Assembly: GCA_963797535.1 (NCBI GenBank)
Contig: CAWCPQ010000005.1
Span: 496,001-560,000 of the forward strand
Length of the DNA: 64,000 nucleotides
Direction: 5' to 3'
Source: JAWWOL01 sp963797535
Lineage (GTDB): Bacteria > Actinomycetota > Actinomycetes > JAWWOL01
Each line of letters begins with the position of its first letter. The stretch's first letter is position 1. Shown here in pieces: positions 43,697-52,487 of this stretch. The notes below the pieces were generated by a model. It saw nothing but the letters and a program-made list of their open reading frames with translations. It did not search any database and was not told the origin of the DNA. The position numbers and the translations under genes were made by a program.

Positions 43697-44881
43697 GTGA
43701 ATCGCAAGACGCTTCTCGTACTCACCAGCACGGTCGTGGCAGGCAGTCTGATGACCGCCTGTAGCAGCGGCAGCGGAAGTACCGCCGCGAGTACCACCAC
43801 AGGTGCAGCTGCGCCGACCAGCGCAGCCGGGGCAACCACCAGTGCCGCCGCAGCTCCGACCAGCGCAGGTGCCGCCCCGACCAGCGCGGGTGCAGCGACC
43901 TCCGGTGGTGGCGGAACCGCAGCTACCGGACTGATCGGCACCGACATTCCGCGGTCCGACACGGACTTCTGGAATGCCTACATCCGCTACACGCCGGTCA
44001 TGGCCAAGCAGCTGAACGCCAACATCAAGGCGACCAACTCGGCCAACGACGTCACCAAGCTGATCGCCAACGTCCAGACACTGCTGAGCGAGGGTGCCAA
44101 GGCCATCGTCATGGCTCCCCAGGACACGGCCGCCATCGCACCGACCTTGGCCACGCTCGCCCAGAAGAAGATCCCGGTCGTCACCATCGACACCCGGCCG
44201 GACAAGGGTTCGGCCTACATGGTGGTCCGGGCTGACAACAGGGCGTACGGCACGCTGGCCTGCGAGTTCCTCGGCACCAAGACCGGCGGCAAGGGCAGCG
44301 TGGTCATGCTCGAAGGCGACCTCGCGTCGATCAACGGCCGCGACCGTACCGAGGCGTTCAACGACTGCATGAAGTCGAAGTTCCCCGGCATCAAGGTCTA
44401 CGGAGAGCCCTCGAAGTGGGACGGCGCGACGGCGGCTACCCAGCTCGCCACCGTGCTCAACCAGGACAAGAACGTCAAGGGCGTCTACATGGAGTCCAGC
44501 TTTGGTCTCGCCGGCACGCTCTCGGCCCTCAAGGCCAAGGGCCTGAACGTCCCGCCGACCGACCCGAAGCACGTCTTCGTCGTCTCCAACGACGGCATCC
44601 CGGAGGAGCTCAAGGACATCGGCGCCGGTCTCATCGACGCCACCGTGTCCCAGCCGGCCGACCTCTACGCCAAGTACGGCCTGTACTACGCCCAGCAGGC
44701 ACTTGCCGGCAAGACGTTCCAGCCCGGCAAGACCGACCACAACAGCAACATCATCCTGGTGCGGCCAGGCCTGCTCGAGGACCAGCTCTCCGCGCCTCTG
44801 GTCACGTCTGACGGCGGCACCTACGGTGGGGTCAAGTCCTTGACCTCGACCGACGCGTCGCTGTGGGGCAACCAGCACTGA
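43697..44881 (+). CDS. Sugar ABC transporter substrate-binding lipoprotein
   Basis: A 394-residue lipoprotein (signal ending GSLMTAC) with a long Ala/Thr/Ser/Gly linker built of APTSAGA repeats, then a type I periplasmic-binding fold: GTDIPRSDTDFWNAYIRY, AIVMAPQDTAAIAPTLA, VVTIDTRPDKGSAYMVV, VYMESSFGLAGTLSAL, VFVVSNDGIPEEL. The GTG start has AAAGGAGA upstream. It is followed by a strong hairpin that could raise its expression relative to the membrane subunits. Probable ligand: the sugar degraded by this operon (L-fucose or similar), by context only. Confidence 0.9.
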   Translation: MNRKTLLVLTSTVVAGSLMTACSSGSGSTAASTTTGAAAPTSAAGATTSAAAAPTSAGAAPTSAGAATSGGGGTAATGLIGTDIPRSDTDFWNAYIRYTPVMAKQLNANIKATNSANDVTKLIANVQTLLSEGAKAIVMAPQDTAAIAPTLATLAQKKIPVVTIDTRPDKGSAYMVVRADNRAYGTLACEFLGTKTGGKGSVVMLEGDLASINGRDRTEAFNDCMKSKFPGIKVYGEPSKWDGATAATQLATVLNQDKNVKGVYMESSFGLAGTLSALKAKGLNVPPTDPKHVFVVSNDGIPEELKDIGAGLIDATVSQPADLYAKYGLYYAQQALAGKTFQPGKTDHNSNIILVRPGLLEDQLSAPLVTSDGGTYGGVKSLTSTDASLWGNQH

Positions 44882-44904
44882 GTTCCACCGCCCCTGGAGC
44901 TAGG

Positions 44905-44941
44905 GGCCCTGCCGAGGTCGATCGTCGGCCTCGGTAGGGCC
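44905..44941 (+). terminator. Intra-operon hairpin after the binding-protein gene
   Basis: Arms GGCCCTGCCGAGG and CCTCGGTAGGGCC pair over 13 bases with one G-T pair, around an 11-base loop. It lies 24 bases past the binding-protein stop and 74 bases before the ATPase gene. Such hairpins commonly stabilise the upstream message or partly stop transcription. Confidence 0.65.
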
Positions 44942-45014
44942 GTCTCCGGGGGTAAGACCCGAGTCGTGAGCAGGGCAGGCCTACGCGACAGACCAACGAA
45001 AGGCACCAGCGTCC

Positions 45015-46569
45015 ATGAGTGAGCCGGCAGTGCCGCCGGGCGAGCGAGCCGCCGCGGTCCGCGGCACGACACCGCTTGCCGAAGCCACCCACATCTCGAA
45101 GCGCTACGGCAACACGATCGCGCTGCGGGACTCGGGCATCGTTGTCCAGGAGGGCGAGACGCACGCCCTGGTCGGACGCAACGGCGCAGGCAAGTCCACC
45201 CTGGTCAGCATCCTCACCGGTCTGCAGAGCCCCGACTCCGGCGAGGTGCGCTTCAACGGCGAGCTCGCTCCGGCTGTCAGCGATCGGGACGGCTGGCGCC
45301 GGCGGGTTGCCTGCGTCTACCAGAAATCGACGATCATCCCCGGCCTGACCGTCGCGGAGAACGTGTACGTCAACCGGCAGCCGACCGGCAACGGCCTGTC
45401 CATCAGCTGGGCCACGATGCGTCGCGAGGCGAAACGGCTGCTGAACACCTGGGAAGTCGACGTCGACGTCGACGCTCCGGCCTCCTCGCTGACCGTCGAG
45501 CAGCGACAGCTGGTCGAGATCGCCCGCGCGCTGTCGTTCGAGGCCCGTTTCATCATTCTCGACGAGCCCACAGCCCAGCTGGACCGGCCCGCCATCTCGC
45601 GACTGTTCCGGCGCATCCGAGGCCTCCAGGCTCAGGGCGTCACGTTCTTGTTCATCAGCCATCACCTGCAGGAGATCTACGAGATCTGTCAGACCGTCAC
45701 GGTCTATCGCGACGCCCAGCACATCCTCACCGCACCGGTTGCCGGGCTGCCCACGAGTGAGCTGGTCGCCGCCATGACCGGAGACGCTCTCTCGCTGGTT
45801 CAGCCGGTGATTCGGCCACCGCTGCCGGCAGAGAGCAAGCCGATCCTCTCCGTCGACAGCCTGGTAGCGATCGCGGACGAGGAGCCGCTCACCTTCGAGG
45901 TGCGTACCGGCGAGGTCGTCGGGCTGGCCGGTGGCGGTGGCAGCGGCAAGACCGAGGTCGCCGAGACGATCGTCGGCCTGCGCAAGCCGCTGTCCGGAAC
46001 GATCGAGATCAACGGCAGGCATCCGAAGCCGGGCAGCGTGCCGTCAGCGCTGAAGGCGGGCGTCGGCCTCGTACCCCAGGACCGGCACGCGGAGGGCTAC
46101 ATTCCGCTGCTCTCGATCGGCGAGAACGTCACGATGACGGTGCCGGAACGACTGGGCAAGCACGGCTTTCTCTCACCCAAGAAGCGCGATGGACTGGCCC
46201 GACGACTGATCCGCGACCTCACCATCAAGACGCCCGGCCCCGAGCTGCCGGTCAGCGCACTCTCCGGCGGCAACCAGCAGAAGGTGGTGATGGCCCGCGC
46301 GCTGGCCAACGAGCCGCAGCTGCTGGTCATGATCAACCCGACCGCAGGTGTGGACGTGCGCTCCAAGGAGACCTTGCTCGGCAGTCGTCGACGAGGTACG
46401 TCAACGTGGCGCCGGGGTCCTGGTCGTGTCCGACGAGCTGGACGACCTGCGCACCTGTGACCGAGTGATCGTGCTTTTCCAGGGCCACCGGGCCGGCGAG
46501 TTCGCCGCCGGCTGGGCCGACAATGACCTCGTTGCCGTTATGGAAGGTGTGGACCTCGCTCATGACTGA
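45015..46569 (+). pseudogene. Sugar ABC transporter ATPase, two nucleotide-binding domains, frameshifted near the 3' end
   Basis: An RbsA/MglA-type ATPase. Domain 1: Walker A GRNGAGKST, signature-like LTVEQRQLVEIARAL, Walker B FIILDEPTAQLD, ISHHL. Domain 2: GGGGSGKTE, LSGGNQQKVVMARAL and LLVMINPTAGVDVRSKE, in which the usual Asp-Glu of Walker B is Ile-Asn, so domain 2 is probably catalytically weak, as often in this family. The frame breaks at about 46378-46384 after SKETLL. The other frame continues VVDEVRQRGAGVLVVSDELDDLRTCDRVI to a stop at 46569, overlapping the permease start by 8 bp. One extra or two missing bases explain it. As written the protein loses its last 60 residues. Confidence 0.85.
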
Positions 46570-47596
46570 TCTCACTACGGGGCGAGACACTGACGGCGGA
46601 ACTGCCGACCCGGAGGCGCCGCTCCTCCGCCAGAGCCGGGTGCCATCGGTGGCCAGGCTGCGCGACTTCGCCCTCGTGCCAGCGATTATCGCCGTCATGG
46701 TGGTTGGCTACATGGTCAACCCGATCTTCATCCACAAGAGCAACCTGATCCTGATCCTCCAGTCCATGTCGGAGGTCGGCGTCCTGGTGCTTGCCGAGAC
46801 CCTCATCCTCATCTCCGGCAAGATGGACCTCTCGCTCGAGTCGACCTTCGGCCTGGCCCCCGGCGTGGCCGCCTGGTTGACCCTGACAGCCGCTCCGGCC
46901 GTCGGCGTGCTGCCGACGTGGACCGCAGTTCCGATCACACTGCTGGTCGGCGTTGCGGTCGGTGCGGTCAACGGTCTGTTGATCGTGCGCTACAGACTCA
47001 ACGGCTTCATCGTGACCCTCGGCATGCTCATCGTCCTGCGTGGCTTGTTGACCGGCATCTCCAAAGGCCAGACGTTCTTCGACCTTCCCAAGTCGATGCT
47101 GTGGCTCGGAACCGCCGTGTGGTTCGGCGTCCCCGTCTCGGTCTGGCTCTGCCTGCTGCTGTTCGCCATCGCCATCTTCGCCCTCGGCTACACCCGGCCC
47201 GGCCGGTCGCTCTATGCCATCGGTGGCAACACCGACGCCGCCAGGGCCGCCGGCATCAACACCGACAAGGTCCTCTGGCTCACCCTCATCCTCGGCAGCG
47301 CCCTGGCGGCTCTGGGCGGCCTGATGCTCACCGGCCGGCTCGGTGCTGTCGCTGCCGTCCAGGGCAACGGCTTAATCTTCACCGTGTTCGCTGCTGCGGT
47401 CATCGGTGGCATCAGCCTCAACGGCGGCAAGGGCACCATGTTCGGCGCCTTCACCGGTGTCCTGCTGCTCTACATGATCCAGAACGTGCTCACCCTTGCC
47501 GGCGTACGGCCCGAGTGGATCCAGGCTCTCGACGGCGCCATCATCCTGGTCGCTCTGATGCTGTCCCGGATAACCTCCGGTCAAGCTCAGGACTGA
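46562..47596 (+). CDS. Sugar ABC transporter permease
   Basis: A 344-residue RbsC-like membrane protein with 8-10 spans and the family landmarks AETLILISGKMDLSLEST, LNGFIVTLGMLIVLRGLL, GRSLYAIGGNTDAARAAGI and AAVIGGISLNGGKGTMFGAF. The ATG at 46562 overlaps the restored end of the ATPase gene. It completes the importer of the fuconate operon. Confidence 0.92.
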   Translation: MTDLTTGRDTDGGTADPEAPLLRQSRVPSVARLRDFALVPAIIAVMVVGYMVNPIFIHKSNLILILQSMSEVGVLVLAETLILISGKMDLSLESTFGLAPGVAAWLTLTAAPAVGVLPTWTAVPITLLVGVAVGAVNGLLIVRYRLNGFIVTLGMLIVLRGLLTGISKGQTFFDLPKSMLWLGTAVWFGVPVSVWLCLLLFAIAIFALGYTRPGRSLYAIGGNTDAARAAGINTDKVLWLTLILGSALAALGGLMLTGRLGAVAAVQGNGLIFTVFAAAVIGGISLNGGKGTMFGAFTGVLLLYMIQNVLTLAGVRPEWIQALDGAIILVALMLSRITSGQAQD

Positions 47597-47608
47597 GGCG
47601 AGACAGCC

Positions 47609-48553
47609 ATGGAGTACCGACCACTCGGCAATACCGGCCTGGACGTCTCCGTCCTCGGACTCGGCGCCTCACCGTTCGGTGGGGTGTTCGGGACCGTCGA
47701 TGAGAGCGCCGCCGTGCGTACCCTGCATCAGTCCCTCGACCTCGGAATCAACCTGATCGACGTCTCGCCCTACTACGGCTTGACGAGGGCAGAAACTGTG
47801 CTGGGCAAGGCTTTGTACGGGATAGGCCGGGACCGCTACATCTTGGCCACCAAGGTCGGCCGGTACGGTGACGCGGAGTTCGACTTCTCGGCGGAGCGGG
47901 TTGTCGCCAGTGTCGACGAGAGTCTCGGCCGGCTGGGCGTCGACCACATCGACCTCATCCAGTGCCATGACATCGAGTTCGGCGACCTCGACCAGATTGT
48001 CAACGAGACCGTTCCGGCGCTCCGTGGGCTGGTCGAGTCCGGCAAGGTGCGGTTCGTCGGGGTGACGGGCTACCCCTTGACGGCGTTGAACTACGTGACG
48101 TCGAGGATCCCGGTCGACACCGTCCTGACCTACTGCCGCTACAACCTCCAGGACCAGTCACTCCTGGACTGGCTGCCGACCTTTGCCAGCCAGGGTGTCG
48201 GTGTCATCAACGCATCGGTACTGTCCATGGGCATGCTGACCGTACGCGGGGCTCCGTCCTGGCACCCCGCACCTCCCGAGCTGCAACGGGTCTGCGCCGA
48301 GGCCGCTGCTCTGTGCACCAGCCGTGGCAGCGACATCTCGCAACTCGCCCTGCAGTTCGCCATCGCCCAGCCGGCCGTCGCGAGCACCCTCATCGGTTCC
48401 GCCAACCCGGCGAACATGGAGCGCAACGTCGCCCTGGTCGGCACGCCGATCGACGAACAGCTGCTGGCGGACGTACTCGCCGTGCTGGCTCCCGTGCACA
48501 ATCAGTTCTGGCCGAACGGCCGACCCGAGAACGGCGACCCGGTGGGAGCCTGA
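47609..48553 (+). CDS. Aldo/keto reductase, L-fucose/D-threo-aldose 1-dehydrogenase-like
   Basis: A 314-residue AKR with catalytic Asp and Tyr in IDVSPYYGLTRAE, Lys in ILATKVGRYG and His in LIQCHDIEFGD. The sequence resembles plant L-galactose dehydrogenase and bacterial D-threo-aldose 1-dehydrogenases, which oxidise L-fucose, L-galactose or D-arabinose at C1 to the lactone. In this operon it would start the oxidative pathway, giving the lactone that becomes the substrate acid of the fuconate dehydratase. It begins 12 bp after the permease stop. Confidence 0.85.
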   Translation: MEYRPLGNTGLDVSVLGLGASPFGGVFGTVDESAAVRTLHQSLDLGINLIDVSPYYGLTRAETVLGKALYGIGRDRYILATKVGRYGDAEFDFSAERVVASVDESLGRLGVDHIDLIQCHDIEFGDLDQIVNETVPALRGLVESGKVRFVGVTGYPLTALNYVTSRIPVDTVLTYCRYNLQDQSLLDWLPTFASQGVGVINASVLSMGMLTVRGAPSWHPAPPELQRVCAEAAALCTSRGSDISQLALQFAIAQPAVASTLIGSANPANMERNVALVGTPIDEQLLADVLAVLAPVHNQFWPNGRPENGDPVGA

Positions 48554-48554
48554 C

Positions 48555-48890
48555 ATGCCCGGCGAGATGGAGCGGTACGGCTCGGTTATCCGGCTGAGGC
48601 CGGACAAGCGCGAGGAGTACCTCCGGCTGCACTCCGCCGTCTGGCCCGGTGTGGAGGCGATGATCACGGCCTGCAACATCACCAACTTCTCGATCTTCTT
48701 GCATGACGACTTGCTCGTCAGCTATTACGAGTACGTGGGAACCGACTTTGCGGCGGACATGGCCCGCATGGCGGCCGATCCGGAAACGCAGCGCTGGTGG
48801 GCGCTCACCGACCCGTGCCAGGAACGGCTCCCCGGCACCCCCGACAACCAGCAATGGACCCGGCTGCCCGAGCTGTGGCACCTCGACTGA
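48555..48890 (+). CDS. L-rhamnose/L-fucose mutarotase family protein
   Basis: A 111-residue RhaM-like protein: MERYGSVIRLRPDKREEYLRLHSAVWPGV with the catalytic His region, NITNFSIFLHDDLLVSYYEYVG, and the terminal WWALTDPCQERLP. It interconverts alpha and beta anomers of a 6-deoxy or related sugar, speeding the supply of the anomer the dehydrogenase uses. The start is one base after the previous stop codon. It supports a 6-deoxy-L-sugar as the substrate of the operon. Confidence 0.88.
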   Translation: MPGEMERYGSVIRLRPDKREEYLRLHSAVWPGVEAMITACNITNFSIFLHDDLLVSYYEYVGTDFAADMARMAADPETQRWWALTDPCQERLPGTPDNQQWTRLPELWHLD

Positions 48891-48948
48891 TAGTGCGTTT
48901 GCGCCACAGAACCGTTGCCAGCCAGCCAATCCGAGGAGTTCGACCATC

Positions 48949-49974
48949 ATGCGTTCCGCCAGCTATGTCGGTTCCCGTACCTTCGCCGTAGGGGACGCTG
49001 AGCCCGTCGCGCCGGGGGCCGGGGAGGTGCAGATCGAGGTGGCCTACACCGGCATCTGCGGTACGGACCTGCACATCTTCCACGGCGACATGGACGGTCG
49101 GGTCTCCCAGCCTGCGGTCATCGGCCACGAGATGTCCGGTCGAGTGGCGGCGATCGGTTCCGACGTCTCCGGCTGGTCGATCGGTGATCCGGTCACCGTA
49201 CTTCCGGTCAAGTCCTGCGGCTCGTGCGCGGCCTGCGTGGCCGGCAACGCCCACATCTGCATGAACCTCGTGTTTCTCGGCATCGACGCCCCCGGTGCGA
49301 TGCAGAACCGCTGGACGGTCCCGGCAGAGCTGCTCGTACGACTGCCCGACGGCATCTCTCTCGAGCACGCTGCGCTGGTCGAGCCCACAGCTGTCGCCGT
49401 CCACGACGTCAGCCGATCCGCCCTCGTACCAGGGGAAAGTGTCGTCGTCGTCGGTGGCGGCCCGGTCGGACTGCTGATCGCCACCGTGGCCCGCAACGCC
49501 GGCGGTGACGTCACCGTCGTGGAGCTCGACGCCTATCGCCGATCGGTCGCCGAGAGCCTCGGGCTGCGGGTCCTCGACCCCGGATCGGTCGACGTCACGG
49601 CAGCGGTCAGCGAGCTGACGGACGGCGCCGGGGCGGCGGTCGCCTTCGAGGTCTCGGGTGCGGCCGGCGGTGTCTCGACAGCCGTCGACCTGCTCGGGGT
49701 AAGGGGCCGCCTGGTCATGGTCGCCATCCACGGCAAGCCGCGTGAGGTCAACCTGCACCGGTTCTTCTGGCGGGAGCTGACCATGGTCGGAGCGCGGCTG
49801 TACGACCGGTCCGACTTCGAGACCGCCGTGCACCTCGTGGCCACCGGCGTGATCCCGACCGACGCTCTCATCTCCCGCACCGTTTCGCTGGAGGACGTGG
49901 CGAGCGGGTTCGGAGCACTCGAGTCCGGGGCCGGGGTGATGAAGGTGCTCGTCGACTGCCGCAACGCCCGATGA
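48949..49974 (+). CDS. Zinc-dependent alcohol/polyol dehydrogenase (MDR family)
   Basis: A 341-residue MDR enzyme with catalytic-zinc residues in YTGICGTDLHIFHGD and VIGHEMSG, the four structural-zinc cysteines of SCGSCAACVAGNAHIC, and the dinucleotide motif VVVGGGPVGLL. The sorbitol/threonine dehydrogenase-like form suggests oxidation of a secondary hydroxyl on a sugar or sugar acid. GAGGAG lies ten bases before the ATG. Its stop overlaps the next gene's start (ATGA). Confidence 0.88.
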   Translation: MRSASYVGSRTFAVGDAEPVAPGAGEVQIEVAYTGICGTDLHIFHGDMDGRVSQPAVIGHEMSGRVAAIGSDVSGWSIGDPVTVLPVKSCGSCAACVAGNAHICMNLVFLGIDAPGAMQNRWTVPAELLVRLPDGISLEHAALVEPTAVAVHDVSRSALVPGESVVVVGGGPVGLLIATVARNAGGDVTVVELDAYRRSVAESLGLRVLDPGSVDVTAAVSELTDGAGAAVAFEVSGAAGGVSTAVDLLGVRGRLVMVAIHGKPREVNLHRFFWRELTMVGARLYDRSDFETAVHLVATGVIPTDALISRTVSLEDVASGFGALESGAGVMKVLVDCRNAR

Positions 49975-50732
49975 ACCCCTTCGACCTGACCGGCAAGCTG
50001 GCCGTGGTGACCGGCGCCAAGCGTGGCATCGGCCTGGCGATGGCCGAGGCTCTCGCGGCAGCCGGCGCCGACATCATCGGAGTGAGTGCCACGCTTGAGT
50101 CCGCCGGCTCCGCGGTGTCACAACGGGTCGAGGCGCACGGACGGACCTTCTCGGCGCTGCAGGTTGACTTCGCGGACCGGGACGCCGTACGGGAGCTGGC
50201 AGCGCACCTGACCTCGCTGGACCGGCGCATCGACATCCTGGTCAACAACGCCGGCACCATCGCCCGCGCTCCCGCGGCCGAGCACCCCGATGAGCTATGG
50301 GACCACGTCATCACCGTCGACCTGTCCAGCCAGTTCACGCTGACCCGCGAGATCGGCCGCTCGATGATCGACCACGGCTATGGCAAGGTCATCTTCACCG
50401 CCTCGCTGCTGAGCTTTCAGGGCGGCATCAACGTGCCGGGCTACGCCGCGGCCAAGTCGGGCATCGCGGGCCTCACCAGAGCACTGTCGAACGAGTGGAC
50501 GGCCAAGGGGGTCAACGTCAACGCGATCGCGCCCGGCTACATCGCCACCGACAACACCCGGGCGCTGCAGGACGACCCCGACCGTAGCCGCAGCATCGTC
50601 GAGCGCATTCCGGCGGGTCGCTGGGGCAATGCCAGCGACCTGGGTGGGGCAGCGGTCTTCCTGGCGTCCTCTGCATCGGACTACGTCAGCGGCGTCGTGC
50701 TACCGGTCGACGGCGGGTGGATGGGCCGATGA
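49971..50732 (+). CDS. SDR-family dehydrogenase, KduD-like
   Basis: A 253-residue classical SDR: MNPFDLTGKLAVVTGAKRGIG, NNAGTIARAPA, catalytic Ser in TASLLSFQGG, YAAAKSG with Tyr and Lys, and PAGRWGNASDLGGAAVFLAS. It is close to 2-dehydro-3-deoxy-D-gluconate 5-dehydrogenase (KduD), and to the 2-keto-3-deoxy-L-fuconate dehydrogenases that act after fuconate dehydratase in the non-phosphorylated fucose pathway. Starts and stops overlap on both sides. Which substrate it uses here is not decided by sequence. Confidence 0.88.
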   Translation: MNPFDLTGKLAVVTGAKRGIGLAMAEALAAAGADIIGVSATLESAGSAVSQRVEAHGRTFSALQVDFADRDAVRELAAHLTSLDRRIDILVNNAGTIARAPAAEHPDELWDHVITVDLSSQFTLTREIGRSMIDHGYGKVIFTASLLSFQGGINVPGYAAAKSGIAGLTRALSNEWTAKGVNVNAIAPGYIATDNTRALQDDPDRSRSIVERIPAGRWGNASDLGGAAVFLASSASDYVSGVVLPVDGGWMGR

Positions 50733-51355
50733 CTGGGGTGCTGTCACTGATCGAGGCCAGCCGGCTGGTGCCGGTCGTGGTCCTCGAGGACGTCTCTGCT
50801 GCCGAACCGCTGGGCGCAGCCCTCAAGGCAGGCGGCCTTCCCCTGGCCGAGGTGACGTTTCGTACGCCTGCCGCGGAGGAGTCTCTGCGGCGCATGGCCG
50901 AGGATCCCGAGCTGACGGTGGGCGCCGGCACCGTGGTGCGGGCCGAGCAGGTCGACCGAGCGGTGGCCGCGGGTGCCAAGTTCATCGTCTCGCCGGGCCT
51001 GAGCCGGTCCGTCGTCGAACGGGCCAGGGCTGTCGGCGTCCCGGTGTTCCCGGGGGTAGCGACACCCACCGAGATCATTGCGGCGCTCGACCTCGGTCTC
51101 GACACCGTCAAGCTCTTCCCGGCTGGAAGCCTCGGCGGAGTTGCGACGCTGAAGGCGCTGTCGGCACCCTTCACGACCGTCCGGTTCATCCCGACCGGCG
51201 GCATCACCGGCGCGTCGCTTGCCGACTATCTCGCCGTTCCCTCCGTGCTGGCCGTCGGTGGCAGCTGGATGGTCGCCCCCGCGCTGATCGCCGCCGGCAA
51301 CTGGGACGAGATCACCCGGCTGACCGCGGAAGCCGTCGCGGCGGCCGCCCGATGA
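50729..51355 (+). CDS. KDPG/KHG-type aldolase
   Basis: A 208-residue class I aldolase with catalytic Glu in LAEVTFRTPAAEESL, AGTVVRAEQVDRAVAAGAKFIVSPG, and the Schiff-base Lys in LDTVKLFPAGSLGG, then FIPTGGITGASLADYL. It cleaves a 2-keto-3-deoxy sugar acid, with or without phosphate, to pyruvate and an aldehyde. If the substrate is 2-keto-3-deoxy-L-fuconate the other product is lactaldehyde. It overlaps both neighbours by 3-4 bp. This second aldolase is intact, unlike the copy at 39599-40244. Confidence 0.9.
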   Translation: MTGVLSLIEASRLVPVVVLEDVSAAEPLGAALKAGGLPLAEVTFRTPAAEESLRRMAEDPELTVGAGTVVRAEQVDRAVAAGAKFIVSPGLSRSVVERARAVGVPVFPGVATPTEIIAALDLGLDTVKLFPAGSLGGVATLKALSAPFTTVRFIPTGGITGASLADYLAVPSVLAVGGSWMVAPALIAAGNWDEITRLTAEAVAAAAR

Positions 51356-52452
51356 CGCTGACCCTGCGGCCGGCCGAGGACTGCCGGTACGACGCAGTCT
51401 CCCTGGGCGAGGTCATGCTGCGGCTCGACCCCGGCGAGGGCAGAGTCCGTACCACCAGGACTTTCCGGGCCTGGGAAGGTGGCGGTGAGTACAACGTCGC
51501 CCGCGGACTCCGACGCTGTTTCGGCCTGCGCACCGGCGTCGTCACTGCCCTGGCCGACAACGAGGTCGGGCGCCTCGTCGAGGACCTGATCCTGCAGGGC
51601 GGGGTCGACGCGTCCTTGGTGCAGTGGGTCCCGTACGACGGAGTGGGTCGCACTGTCCGCAACGGGCTCAACTTCACCGAGCGTGGGTTCGGGGTACGCG
51701 GCGCGGTCGGTACGTCGGACCGTGGCAACACCGCGGTGTCCCAGCTGCGGGCCGGAGACGTCGACTGGGACCACCTGTTCGGCGACCTGGGCGTGCGCTG
51801 GTTTCACACCGGCGGCATCTTCGCCGGGCTCTCCGAAACCACCCCCGATGTCGCAGCGGAGGCGATCGCGGCGGCCCGACGGCACGGCACAGTGGTCTCG
51901 TACGACCTGAACTACCGGCCGTCGATCTGGAAGGCGATCGGTGGGCAGGCGCGGGCGCAGGAGGTCAACCGGTCACTTGCTCACGGGGTCGACGTGATGA
52001 TCGGCAACGAGGAGGACTTCACGGCCTGCCTCGGCTTCACCGTCCCCGACGTCGACCCGGACCTCAGGTCACTGCCGACGGCGAGCTTCCGCGCGATGCT
52101 CGGCGAGGTCACCACCGCCTACCCGAACTTTGCCGTCGTAGCAACGACTCTGCGCGGCGTGGTCTCGGCGACGGTCAACGACTGGGGGGCGATCGCCTGG
52201 TCGAGCGACAGCGGATTCGTCGAAGCGACCCCCAGGCCGGGGCTGGAGATTCTCGACCGGGTGGGCGGCGGCGACTCGTTCGCGTCCGGGCTGGTCTACG
52301 GACTGCTCACCACCGGCGACGTCGGACGGGCAGTTGAGTACGGGGCCGCCCACGGTGCGTTGGCGATGACGACGCCGGGCGACACGTCCATGGCCAGTCT
52401 TGCCGAGGTGGAGGCTCTGATCGCGGGCTCGGGGGCCAGGGTCCAGCGATGA
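51352..52452 (+). CDS. PfkB-family sugar kinase
   Basis: A 366-residue ribokinase-fold kinase, longer than the KDG kinase at 38667. Motifs: SLGEVMLRLDPGEGRVR, EGGGEYNVARGLRR, YDLNYRPSIWK, IGNEEDF and the catalytic DRVGGGDSFASGLVYGL. The N-terminal part resembles 2-keto-3-deoxygluconate kinases of the KdgK type. It is the last gene of the operon. A kinase here is unexpected if the pathway is wholly non-phosphorylated, so the operon may feed a phosphorylated KDG-like intermediate. Confidence 0.85.
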   Translation: MTLTLRPAEDCRYDAVSLGEVMLRLDPGEGRVRTTRTFRAWEGGGEYNVARGLRRCFGLRTGVVTALADNEVGRLVEDLILQGGVDASLVQWVPYDGVGRTVRNGLNFTERGFGVRGAVGTSDRGNTAVSQLRAGDVDWDHLFGDLGVRWFHTGGIFAGLSETTPDVAAEAIAAARRHGTVVSYDLNYRPSIWKAIGGQARAQEVNRSLAHGVDVMIGNEEDFTACLGFTVPDVDPDLRSLPTASFRAMLGEVTTAYPNFAVVATTLRGVVSATVNDWGAIAWSSDSGFVEATPRPGLEILDRVGGGDSFASGLVYGLLTTGDVGRAVEYGAAHGALAMTTPGDTSMASLAEVEALIAGSGARVQR

Positions 52453-52463
52453 CGGTGGACGCT

Positions 52464-52483
52464 CACGGCTGACAACGGCCGTG
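52464..52483. terminator. Short hairpin between convergent operons
   Basis: CACGGC and GCCGTG pair around an eight-base loop, in the 35-bp gap between the stops of the kinase gene and the convergent GNAT gene. Weak, but in the right place for a shared terminator. Confidence 0.35.
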
Positions 52484-52487
52484 TCGA

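Noticed and set aside
44905..44941. Operon boundary between binding protein and ATPase
   Set aside because: The hairpin is strong, but the downstream genes complete the same importer and no new promoter is apparent; an attenuating or stabilising hairpin is more likely.
46370..46390. Programmed ribosomal frameshifting in the ABC ATPase
   Set aside because: No slippery heptamer or downstream structure is evident, the family does not use frameshifting, and other genes in the window have similar indels.
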